This document shows positions 1-6,799 of a stretch of 13,439 bases of DNA, one piece after another (the stretch's first letter is position 1; every line of letters starts with the position of its first letter). The notes beneath the pieces were generated by a model. The model saw only the letters and a program-made list of their open reading frames with translations, did no database searches and was not told the origin of the DNA. The DNA comes from Chthonomonas sp. UBA2387 (GTDB taxonomy: Bacteria; Armatimonadota; Fimbriimonadia; Fimbriimonadales; Fimbriimonadaceae): NCBI GenBank assembly GCA_002343445.1, contig DDSP01000006.1, positions 1-13,439 of the forward strand, read 5' to 3'. Both the position numbers and the translations under genes were made by a program.

Positions 1-23
1 TTCGAGTCCCTCCGAGGCCGCCA
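1..23 (+). tRNA. 3' end of a tRNA (truncated by window edge)
   Basis: The first 23 bases fit the 3' end of a tRNA exactly: a 7-base T-loop TTCGAGT, the 5-base 3' half of the T-stem (CCCTC, with the invariant C61), a 7-base acceptor strand CGAGGCC, discriminator G and an encoded CCA. The invariant T54, T55, C56, purine 57 and A58 are all present and the spacing is correct. The 5' part, with anticodon, lies outside the window, so the isotype cannot be read; the expected 5' acceptor strand would be GGCCTCG. The G discriminator is compatible with several isotypes. No integrase or attachment-site duplication is visible beside it. Confidence 0.75.
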
Positions 24-190
24 AGGCCGATCTGACCAGCCTTTGCGTCACCCTGAGGTCCGGCCCGATCGAGTCGTGGGTGGTTGTGCCGTCAACAGAT
101 GCTCGGGCCGGAGTCTCGAATGGGACGCGGCATTCAAGGCCACGTCTGGAACTCCGAGCACGCGTCCCAAACGTAGTACCATGCACGCAA

Positions 191-1072
191 ATGAACGCCC
201 TCCTCTTGGCCGCGTGCCTCGCATCGCCCCAAACCCCCGACCTCAGGGCGCTGGAAGGCGACTGGATCTTTGTTGAAGACCTCACCGCGGGCAGGACCCC
301 CGAACAGATGAACCCGCCCATGGGGTCGCTGTTCACGTTCAAGGTCGAAGAGGACGCGGTCATCCTGGTCTTCGGGCACGGCGGCAACGGGAACCGCAAT
401 GTTCGCGTGGCGACGGACGGCAAACCCACCGAAATCCCAGGCCCGGCCGCAGGCGCGCTCGTCCGCTATCGCGGCAGTTGGAAAGACGACACCTTCGCCT
501 ACGAGATGGAGTTCGTCCGCTCGCCCGGCGGTGCCCCAGAAACAACCATCAAGCGGGAATTCAAACTGACCAAGGACGGTCTCGTCGTCAAGAGCAACCT
601 GGAACTCACTCCGGGCGTGCCGTCGGTCGGCCTCTACCGACACCCGCAGGACATCCCCATGCCCACGCCGTTCAAGGCGACCATCGGCGACCTCAAGTGG
701 ATCGAAGGCAATTGGGCGGGAACGAGAAGCACGGGCTCGACGTTCGAGGAGCGCTGGAGCCCGGCCAAAGGAGGCGCGATGCTCGCCACCTCCCGCTCGG
801 TGAACGCCGCCGGCAGAATGTTCGCGTTCGAATACCTGCGCATCGTCGAACGCGAGGGCAGCCTGGTCTACATCGCTCAACCCAACGGCGCCGCGCCCAC
901 CGAGTTCGTTCTGACCGAACTGAGCGCCACACGTGCCGTGTTCGACAACCCCCGCCACGACTACCCGAAGCGGATCGTGTACGAGTTGGTCGGCGACGGC
1001 GCACTCACCGCAACGATAGGCTATATGAAAGGCGGCTCACCCCGCAAGTTCGAGTTCAAACGCGAGGGCTGA
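191..1072 (+). CDS. Secreted protein with C-terminal DUF6265 domain
   Basis: This encodes 293 residues. The start at 191 is chosen because it opens directly on a short hydrophobic signal-like stretch (MNALLLAACLASPQTP); the 37 residues an upstream ATG at 80 would add look like non-coding sequence. Residues about 17-155 form a first beta-rich, lipocalin-like unit beginning LRALEGDW. Residues about 165-290 match DUF6265 as I know the family: LKWIEGNWAG at 168-177, FEERWSPAKGGAML at 185-198, FEYLRI at 213-218 and the hallmark FDNPRHDYPKRI at 251-262. The repeated G-x-W opening of both halves suggests two lipocalin-like barrels. The biochemical role of DUF6265 is unknown; export to the periplasm or surface is inferred from the N-terminus, which is short and lacks a basic n-region. 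It stands alone, 194 bases before the next gene. Confidence 0.85.
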   Translation: MNALLLAACLASPQTPDLRALEGDWIFVEDLTAGRTPEQMNPPMGSLFTFKVEEDAVILVFGHGGNGNRNVRVATDGKPTEIPGPAAGALVRYRGSWKDDTFAYEMEFVRSPGGAPETTIKREFKLTKDGLVVKSNLELTPGVPSVGLYRHPQDIPMPTPFKATIGDLKWIEGNWAGTRSTGSTFEERWSPAKGGAMLATSRSVNAAGRMFAFEYLRIVEREGSLVYIAQPNGAAPTEFVLTELSATRAVFDNPRHDYPKRIVYELVGDGALTATIGYMKGGSPRKFEFKREG

Positions 1073-1253
1073 GCCCTAACGACCGTCAATGCAGTCACCC
1101 ATGCGCCCGCGCAAATCGGCCAAGGGCGATTCTGGGGATGCTCCGCCTACCCAGACTCCAAAGGCACGAGGCCAGCATTGAGAACCTGAACAACAAGGCC
1201 AACAAGCGTCAATCCAGTCAACAACCCAAGGGCCACCACCTCATACGCCCCGG

Positions 1254-1259
1254 TAGACT
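1254..1259 (+). promoter_or_regulatory. Possible -10 box (TAGACT) for a leaderless transcript
   Basis: TAGACT fits the TANNNT consensus and ends 7 bases before the ATG of the PhyH-family gene, a spacing that would place the transcript start at or next to the start codon. That gene has no recognisable Shine-Dalgarno, which fits leaderless translation. No convincing -35 box is seen, and such a short motif arises easily by chance. Confidence 0.3.
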
Positions 1260-1266
1260 CCGACCC

Positions 1267-2040
1267 ATGGCCCCCGACCAGCGAGCCACCTTCGAACGGG
1301 ACGGCTACCTCGTCCTCCCCGAAGCCCTCTCCCAACCGGAACTCGAGCAGATCCGCCAAGCCGCCGACCAAGCCGAAGCCCAATGGCGTGCCGACACCAA
1401 CCGACCCGGCATCCGCAGCCAAACCCTCCACCAGGTCCAAGCCCCCATCGAATACGACGAGCGGCTGCTGCGCCTGTTGTGGCACCCAAGCACGTTCCCC
1501 CTGGTGCGCGAACTGCTCGGCGAGGACGTGGCGATGATCGACAACGACCTCTTCCTCACGCCGCCCCAAACGCCCAAGACCCACGCCGATTGGCACCACG
1601 ACGTAGGGATGGGCGGCATCCACCACCCGCTCTCGCTGCTCATGGTCAAAGTGTTCTTCCTGCTCACCGACGTCGAGCCCGATTCCGGGGGGACGGCCGT
1701 CGTCCCGGGTTCGCACCGGTTCCCCCTGGATCACGCCTTCCCCACGGTGGCCGACCCCAAGGATATGCCCGGAGCCGTGCAGATCACGGGCCGCGCTGGC
1801 ACGGCCTACCTGTTCAACTGCCGCATCTACCACTGCGCCACCAACAACGCCAGCGAACGTTGGCGCAAGGTGCTCATTTACAACTACGGCCATTCGTGGA
1901 TGAAGGTCTGGCCGGGCTACGAACCCTCCGAACGCCTGCGGGCGTACGCCGAAGCCTCGGGCGACCCCGTGGTGCGCCAACTGCTCGGCCTCTCCCCGGC
2001 CTATGTCGCCGACCTCGCCGGCGCCCCCAATCCGGCCTAG
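1267..2040 (+). CDS. Phytanoyl-CoA dioxygenase (PhyH) family protein
   Basis: This encodes 257 residues, the usual size for bacterial PhyH-family non-haem Fe(II)/2-oxoglutarate oxygenases. The N-terminus TFERDGYLVLP (8-18) is the typical family opening. The iron-binding triad is intact: H110 and D112 in DWHHDVG, and distal H189 in RIYHCATNN; R200 is placed to bind the 2-oxoglutarate carboxylate. The SGGTAVVPGSHR segment (140-151) is another family hallmark. The protein should therefore be an active cytoplasmic oxygenase, hydroxylating a small molecule; the substrate cannot be told, as the family covers fatty acyl-CoA, ectoine, amino-acid and natural-product hydroxylases. Start 1267 begins just before the conserved N-terminus; an upstream in-frame ATG at 1138 would add 43 unconvincing residues. 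Neighbours give no pathway clue. Confidence 0.9.
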   Translation: MAPDQRATFERDGYLVLPEALSQPELEQIRQAADQAEAQWRADTNRPGIRSQTLHQVQAPIEYDERLLRLLWHPSTFPLVRELLGEDVAMIDNDLFLTPPQTPKTHADWHHDVGMGGIHHPLSLLMVKVFFLLTDVEPDSGGTAVVPGSHRFPLDHAFPTVADPKDMPGAVQITGRAGTAYLFNCRIYHCATNNASERWRKVLIYNYGHSWMKVWPGYEPSERLRAYAEASGDPVVRQLLGLSPAYVADLAGAPNPA

Positions 2041-2121
2041 GTGGCCGCCCAAACAACGAACCCGGGCACGTCACCCCTCAGGAATTCAGAAACTAGTCAG
2101 CTCAAACACGCCGCTTTGCCC

Positions 2122-2127
2122 TATACT
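2122..2127 (+). promoter_or_regulatory. Possible -10 box (TATACT) upstream of lipoprotein gene
   Basis: TATACT differs from TATAAT at one position and lies 22 bases before the lipoprotein start codon, leaving room for the GAGG Shine-Dalgarno at 2139-2142. No good -35 box is found at 16-18 bases upstream, so this is only a candidate. Confidence 0.35.
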
Positions 2128-2149
2128 GGTCGCCGTCCGAGGTTAGACG

Positions 2150-3244
2150 ATGTTCAAGAGACCGTCCGTGGCCGTTTTCCTTGCCTGGTGCGTTTGCATC
2201 CTCTTCGTTCCCGGTTGCGCTGGCAACTCATGCTCGAACCGTGACCTTTCCGAAGACCCATCCGTCGACACGTGGGACATCCACGGGCCGGCTGACTTGG
2301 CGGTTGGAGCAGGCCGGACCGAGAGCTACAACCTCACCTCGCAATGGAAGTTCGGCACCGTCTATGGGGTCAACCTTACGGTGAGCGTGGCCAGAGCCGG
2401 ATGGACGGCGACGATCACACCCGCCCAAATCCTCATTTCCGATACCGAAGAGCCGATCATGCAAGTCGACGTGACCGTGCCGGCAGGCGAACCCGCTGGC
2501 ACGACCGCGATCATCACGGTGAAAGGACGCGATGAGGACGGCCGAGAGAGAACCGTAACCACCACGGCGACAGTAACCGCCGCCCCAACGACCACCGGAT
2601 TGACCAAAGTCGCCGACTTCGCACCTGCCGACCACGGGGTTCAAATCGCGTCCTATCAAGTGTCGAACGGAGCCCCCGGCGCCTTGATCGGCTCGATGGT
2701 GTCGGCCTTCGTGCCGGGCACCCTTTGGTGGTACCTGCCGGACAACAGGCTGAATATGGGACCGAACACAACGGCAGACTATCGGGTGGCGGCGATCGCA
2801 CTGGATTCGACCGCTCTCGGTCCGTTCACGATCCAAGCGAAATTCGAGAAAGGTGGAATCGAGTACGTGAACTCGTCGGTGTTCACTCCCAGAACGCTCA
2901 GCGACGTTTCGTATCGCATCCAGCCGATCAGCATGAACGTCAGCAACACGACCATCGGCAGTCAGGCGAACTTCACAATGACCATCGGCATTCCGCCCGG
3001 AAAGGCGGGAACCTACAGCCTGACGTTCCAAAACGTCAGCACCGGATTGCAGGTGGTCGCCGACCCAGCTTCGGCAGCTGTCGGACCCGCCGGTGGCGAT
3101 CTGGTGTTCGATGTGAGGGTCACGCGGGCGGTCGCCGATGCAGCGAACGGTGACAAGACCCACGAGATTCGGGTCGTCGGGACACACGACTCCAATCCGG
3201 AGTGCAACCTGACCCAAGTGGTTCCGGTTTACATCGGTTCCTAA
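2150..3244 (+). CDS. Lipoprotein with Ig-like/NEW3-like beta-sandwich repeats
   Basis: This encodes 364 residues. The start is supported by GAGG (2139-2142) seven bases before the ATG. Residues 1-22 form a signal peptide (basic FKRPS, then a hydrophobic core) ending in a lipobox FVPGC with C23 as the probable lipidated cysteine; Pro at -2 is unusual but tolerated. The mature protein is rich in Thr, Val and Asn and appears all-beta. About 45-145 and about 260-362 each resemble the NPCBM-associated NEW3/Ig-like fold, with phrases such as VDVTVPAGEPAGTTAIITVK (one strand-turn-strand unit) and FTMTIGIPPGKAGTYSLTF. A third beta unit lies between them. No catalytic motif is seen, so a surface structural or binding role is inferred. 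The gene is convergent with the GH95 gene and shares its terminator; a functional link with that glycosidase is possible but not shown. Confidence 0.8.
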   Translation: MFKRPSVAVFLAWCVCILFVPGCAGNSCSNRDLSEDPSVDTWDIHGPADLAVGAGRTESYNLTSQWKFGTVYGVNLTVSVARAGWTATITPAQILISDTEEPIMQVDVTVPAGEPAGTTAIITVKGRDEDGRERTVTTTATVTAAPTTTGLTKVADFAPADHGVQIASYQVSNGAPGALIGSMVSAFVPGTLWWYLPDNRLNMGPNTTADYRVAAIALDSTALGPFTIQAKFEKGGIEYVNSSVFTPRTLSDVSYRIQPISMNVSNTTIGSQANFTMTIGIPPGKAGTYSLTFQNVSTGLQVVADPASAAVGPAGGDLVFDVRVTRAVADAANGDKTHEIRVVGTHDSNPECNLTQVVPVYIGS

Positions 3245-3257
3245 GCCAACACCCGGC

Positions 3258-3295
3258 CGGTCGGGGTGCGGAGCACAGCCTTCGCACCCCGACCG
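3258..3295. terminator. Bidirectional hairpin between convergent genes
   Basis: CGGTCGGGGTGCG (3258-3270) and CGCACCCCGACCG (3283-3295) form a perfect 13-bp stem with a 12-base loop. It sits 13 bases after the lipoprotein stop and 5 bases from the GH95 stop, so it can serve both strands. There is no T-tract on either side, so it is either a non-canonical intrinsic terminator or an mRNA 3'-end stabiliser. Confidence 0.7.
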
Positions 3296-3300
3296 TGGGT

Positions 3301-5730
3301 TCATTCCGCGCGCAGCGTGTAGCTCGCTCCGCGCACGGTCGGAAACTCGATCGAGCCATCGGCCAACGTCTTGACGGCCACGCTTGAGCCCTGCCGCGTC
3401 ACGGCGACCGGGACCCCCGCCCGGATGCGGCAAACCTCGCCCGCCTTGGAAAGCACCACGGCCAGCGACACCTTCCCCCGCTCCCAACGGAAGTCCAACT
3501 CGAACCCGCCCCGAGCGCAAACGCCGCGAAACGAACCGGCCGACCACTCCTCCGGAAGCGCCGGCAGCAAGTGGATGCCACCGTCGTGCGATTGGACCAG
3601 CATCTCGCTCACGGCAGCGGTCAAGCCGAGCGTGCCGTCCACCTGCATGGCCGTCCAGCACTTCGCGAACAACTGGCTGCACGTCTGCTCTTTCAGATAG
3701 CCGCGAAAGATCTTGTTGGCCCGGTCGCCATCGCCCAGCCGCGCCCAAAGGGCCATCTTCCAAGCCATGGACCATCCGGTGCCGCCATCGCCCCGCTCTT
3801 CCAGCGCCGCCTTGATCGCTCCAATAATCTCGGGCGTCCGCTGGTCCCACAGGGCCCGGCCCGGGTACAGCCCGTACAGGTGCGAGAAGTGCCGGTGGTT
3901 CTTCTCGAGCGACTTCGAGTCGTCGGACCACTCCTGCAGCGCGCCATCTGAACCGATCTGCGGCGGCACAAGCCGACCTCTGGCCTCCCTGACCTGGGCG
4001 ACCAGCGGCGACGTCACACCCAGTTCCTCAGTCGCGGTGAGGTAGTAGCCGAACAAATCGTAGAGGATCTGCATGTCCATCGAGGACCCGGCGCAGATGG
4101 TCGTCCCCGTAAGGGTCGCGCCCGTAATCTGGTCGAAGAACCGTCCGTTCCCGCCCCCATCGGGGAAGTTCTCGGGCGACGTCGAGGGGTTCGTCACCAG
4201 CCACTTGCCGTTCGGGTGCGGGACGAGGAAGTCGAGGAAGAACCGGACCGAGCCCTCGATGAGCGGTAGGTTCGCCTCGAGAAACTCCTTGTCCCGGGTG
4301 TAGAGGTAGTGCTCCCAAAGGTGGGTGCAGAGCCACGCACCGCCGACGGTGAACGTGCCCCAACTCGGGCCGTCCATGGGGGCCGCGACGCGCCACAGGT
4401 CGGTGTTCTGGTGGAAAACCCATCCCCGCGCCCCGTAGTGCTCCTTCGCCACTTGCGCGCCTTGGTCCGAGACCTCGCGGACGAGTTGGAAAAGCGGTGC
4501 CGCCAGTTCCCCGAGGTTGGCCGAGTCCACGGCCCAATAGTTCATCTGCGTGTTGATATTGGTCGTGTACTTCGAGTCCCAACTCGGGTTCATGTCGTCG
4601 TTCCAGATGCCCTGCAGGTTCGCAGGCTGGGTTCCGGGTCGCGACGACGCGATAAGGACATACCGTCCGAAGTTGTAGGCCAGCGCCGCAAGGCTGGGGT
4701 CGGGCTCGGTCTGGAACCTGACCTTCCGCTCGGGGGTGGGCAAGTGGGATCGTTCGTTCACGGGCAGCGTCAGGCTCACCCGGTCGAACAGCCTCCGGTG
4801 GTCGGCGACGGCGGCGGACTTGAGCGTCTCGTAGGACTTGCCTTCCAACCGGCGCAACGCCTCCTCCACCCGCTTGTGGGCGTCGCCGCCCACGTTCCGA
4901 TAATCCACAAAGTTCGTCGCGGCCACAAACACCAGCGTCGCCGAGTCCGCCCCCTCGACGATCAGGTCCACTCCCTTCGTCCGAACCGAACCGCCCTCCG
5001 TCGCAGCCTTGATCCGCCCTTCGTAGCGCAGCTTGCCCGCGACTCCAAGGTAGTCGGCCGACTTGCCGGTGACCGCAAGGCCATCGTGCCCCACCGGGTC
5101 CATCCGGAAGTAGTCGGTCCCATAGTTCGAGTGGGCCTGGTTGCGCATGCCGCGCAGGTTGGCGCGAAACGAGACCGCGCCGGGCCGGCTGGCCGTGAGC
5201 CTCACCACGACCGCTTGATCGGGCGCGGAAGCAAACACCTCGCGACGGTGGGCCACCCCGTTCGACACGTACTCCACGGTGACGACCCCGGTCTTTAGGT
5301 CGAGCGTCCGCCGATAGTCCGAGACCGGCTCGACGACGCCCGTGAACAGGTGGAGGTTCGCGAAGCTCTGGTACTTCTGCTGCTCCACGGGGTAGCCCAT
5401 GAGTTTCCGCCCGAACAAGTCGTGCGCCTCGAAGTATCTTTCCTCGAACACCAAGCGCTGGATCTCGGGCAGCGCCTCGTGCCCGCCTTTCACCACGGTC
5501 GAATAGGGTCCTCCGGACCAGTAGGTGTCCTCGTTGAGCTGGATGCGTTCCTCCGCAACTGTCCCGAAGACCATCGCCCCGAGCCTGCCGTTGCCCACGG
5601 GGAGCGCCTCGTCCCACTTGGCGGCCGGCGTCGGAAACCACATGACCGTGGAAGGGTCCACGTCCGAGCCTTGCGGGCCGCCGAGAGCCGAGCCATGGGA
5701 ACCGAGCACCGCCAGAAACGCCATCGTCAT
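3301..5730 (-). CDS. Secreted GH95 alpha-L-fucosidase / alpha-L-galactosidase family glycosidase
   Basis: This encodes 809 residues, normal for glycoside hydrolase family 95. The N-terminus (MTMAFLAVLGSHGSALG) is a short signal peptide. Residues about 29-280 are the N-terminal beta domain, including VMWFPTPAAKWDEALPVGNG (29-48) and RIQLNEDTYWSGGP (62-75). The rest is the (alpha/alpha)6 barrel, with NLQGIWND (371-378), NINTQMNYW (391-399) and GWSMAWKMALWARLGDGDRA (652-671), and a C-terminal beta domain after about 725. By position against the well-studied Bifidobacterium enzyme, N391, N393, E520 (in STSPEN) and D716 (in SHDGGIHLLPALP) are the probable catalytic residues; this assignment rests on recalled family knowledge. 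It would remove terminal alpha-linked fucose or L-galactose from glycans outside the cytoplasm. Start 5730 is fixed by the strong Shine-Dalgarno. After QMNYW the usual PAE is replaced by AVD. No other sugar genes are adjacent. Confidence 0.93.
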   Translation of the reverse strand: MTMAFLAVLGSHGSALGGPQGSDVDPSTVMWFPTPAAKWDEALPVGNGRLGAMVFGTVAEERIQLNEDTYWSGGPYSTVVKGGHEALPEIQRLVFEERYFEAHDLFGRKLMGYPVEQQKYQSFANLHLFTGVVEPVSDYRRTLDLKTGVVTVEYVSNGVAHRREVFASAPDQAVVVRLTASRPGAVSFRANLRGMRNQAHSNYGTDYFRMDPVGHDGLAVTGKSADYLGVAGKLRYEGRIKAATEGGSVRTKGVDLIVEGADSATLVFVAATNFVDYRNVGGDAHKRVEEALRRLEGKSYETLKSAAVADHRRLFDRVSLTLPVNERSHLPTPERKVRFQTEPDPSLAALAYNFGRYVLIASSRPGTQPANLQGIWNDDMNPSWDSKYTTNINTQMNYWAVDSANLGELAAPLFQLVREVSDQGAQVAKEHYGARGWVFHQNTDLWRVAAPMDGPSWGTFTVGGAWLCTHLWEHYLYTRDKEFLEANLPLIEGSVRFFLDFLVPHPNGKWLVTNPSTSPENFPDGGGNGRFFDQITGATLTGTTICAGSSMDMQILYDLFGYYLTATEELGVTSPLVAQVREARGRLVPPQIGSDGALQEWSDDSKSLEKNHRHFSHLYGLYPGRALWDQRTPEIIGAIKAALEERGDGGTGWSMAWKMALWARLGDGDRANKIFRGYLKEQTCSQLFAKCWTAMQVDGTLGLTAAVSEMLVQSHDGGIHLLPALPEEWSAGSFRGVCARGGFELDFRWERGKVSLAVVLSKAGEVCRIRAGVPVAVTRQGSSVAVKTLADGSIEFPTVRGASYTLRAE

Positions 5731-5733
5731 CGC

Positions 5734-5741
5734 GATCACCT
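5734..5741 (-). promoter_or_regulatory. Shine-Dalgarno AGGTGATC deciding the GH95 start
   Basis: Read on the minus strand, AGGTGATC matches the complement of the 16S rRNA 3' end (GATCACCT) over eight bases and lies just upstream of the ATG at 5730. It rules out the much longer reading frame that extends to 6018 across the divergent gene. Confidence 0.75.
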
Positions 5742-5837
5742 GCCGAATGTACTCGCAACGGACCGCGACGGGCCCGTTCAGCCTTTGGATGAGGGCTCCA
5801 AACAGGCGTAGCTCGCGCCATAGGAGTGAAACAAGGG

Positions 5838-5864
5838 TTGAACACATCAACGGTGAGGTATAGA
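5838..5864 (+). promoter_or_regulatory. Possible sigma-70-like promoter for the PepSY-like gene
   Basis: TTGAAC (5838-5843) and TATAGA (5859-5864) are separated by 15 bases in an AT-richer part of the divergent intergenic region, 32 bases before the ATG at 5897. The spacing is short for a standard promoter and the -10 has two mismatches, so the call is weak. Confidence 0.3.
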
Positions 5865-5896
5865 GGACGAGGGTAGTTACCTGACCAAAGAGCAAA

Positions 5897-6752
5897 ATGA
5901 AGATGCTGATCGGATATCTGGCTTTGACCGGACTTTTCCTGCAATCGGGGGGATCGGAGGACCGATTCCTAGCTATCGGTCGGGCGTTCATGGAGCGGAT
6001 CGGACATGCGTCCGCCAATGAGTCGTTTCGCTTTCATCGCGACGAGGGGGGCGTCAACGTGAACGCCGGGCTCAAGAGCGTCACGATCCATCCCGAGGAT
6101 GGCGAGGTCATCCTTTACACCGACGCCGCGTTCCTGCCGTTGCGCTTGGACGCTCCCAGGCGCGATCCGCTTTGGGCAAGTGCCGAAGAGGCAAAGGACG
6201 CGTTGACGGCATTGGCCCGCAAAATGGGCGTCCCCGCTTCATGGGCCATCCAGGGGATCGCAGTCAGCCACGATGCCGCTGTTGAGGGCCGCGTCGTCCC
6301 CGGAGCGGCAACGATCCACCTCGGCGAACGCGTGAGTGGCCACCGGTTCTTGCGGGGGGGGCAACAACGCCCGGATTCAGGTGGACCCCTACACCGGGAC
6401 TCCGTTCTGGATGAGCATCACCCGCAACTCGGTGACTCAAGGAAGTACGCCGACCTTGACCGAATCACAAGCCGTGGAGCGAGCCCGCGTCGAACTCGGC
6501 CCCCGCTGGGCTCGACTAGGCTTGGGCGAACTTCCCGACATCCGCAGTGTGGAACTGGGATACAGCCCCGACCGCTTCGCTTGGCGCGAACGGGCCCGCA
6601 CCGATCTAGGCATCCGCCTGCGACCGGTTGACTGCTTCCTCGCCTACGAAGTCCAGTTTCACAGCGACAAGGATGTGTTCGTCGTCATTGACGCGACGTC
6701 CGGCCGGGTGCTGAACCTGGGTTACAGCGACCCGCTCTCCTCGTCTGGCTGA
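5897..6752 (+). pseudogene. Secreted PepSY-like protein gene interrupted by a +1 frameshift
   Basis: Two overlapping reading frames together make one sensible protein of 284 residues. The first frame starts at 5897 with a signal peptide (MKMLIGYLALTGLFLQSGG) and reads well to about codon 153; it then runs into an Arg/Pro-rich tail ending at 6631. The second frame, one base later, carries the sensible continuation to the TGA at 6750-6752. The switch lies at eight consecutive G (6354-6361): removing one G gives a smooth join GHRFLRGGNNARIQVDPYTG. The restored protein has two PepSY-like hallmarks, IQVDPYTG and VVIDATSGRVLNLG near the C-terminus, typical of exported modulators or inhibitors of peptidases. 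A true pseudogene, a sequencing or assembly error in the homopolymer, or slippage/phase variation would all look the same here. It is divergent from the GH95 gene and convergent with the oxidoreductase gene. Confidence 0.75.
6354..6361 (+). other. Eight-G homopolymer at the frameshift point
   Basis: A run of eight G marks the point where the coding frame of the PepSY-like gene changes. Seven G would restore a continuous frame. Such runs are prone both to sequencing error and to replication slippage. Confidence 0.8.
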
Positions 6753-6768
6753 CACCGGCCGGATGTTG

Positions 6769-6791
6769 TGGGGGCGGGCGTTCCGCCCCCA
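6769..6791. terminator. Bidirectional GC-rich hairpin between convergent genes
   Basis: TGGGGGCGG (6769-6777) pairs with CCGCCCCCA (6783-6791) as a perfect 9-bp stem with a 5-base loop (GCGTT). It lies 16 bases after the PepSY-like stop and 8 bases from the stop of the minus-strand oxidoreductase gene. No T-tract follows on either strand, as with the hairpin at 3258-3295. Confidence 0.65.
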
Positions 6792-6799
6792 GCAACCGC

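Noticed and set aside
1..190. Possible tRNA-associated integration site
   Set aside because: No integrase, no direct repeat of the tRNA 3' end elsewhere in the window, and no composition shift was seen.
478..1266. Upstream extension of the PhyH-family reading frame
   Set aside because: It lies in a different frame of the DUF6265 gene and has no family features; the conserved PhyH N-terminus begins right after 1267.
1138..1266. Small peptide or extended start before the PhyH-family gene
   Set aside because: The 43 residues from the ATG at 1138 are polar and without a ribosome-binding site or family resemblance.
2228..3931. 567-residue open frame on the minus strand
   Set aside because: It spans the opposite strand of the lipoprotein gene, the convergent terminator and a different frame of the GH95 gene; composition is Arg/Gly-rich and no domain is seen.
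4028..5944. 638-residue open frame on the minus strand, overlapping GH95
   Set aside because: It is a shifted-frame shadow of the GH95 gene, which carries all conserved motifs in the other frame.
5731..6018. Upstream extension of the GH95 reading frame
   Set aside because: It would overlap the start of the divergent PepSY-like gene and put residues before an evident signal peptide; the strong Shine-Dalgarno fixes the start at 5730.
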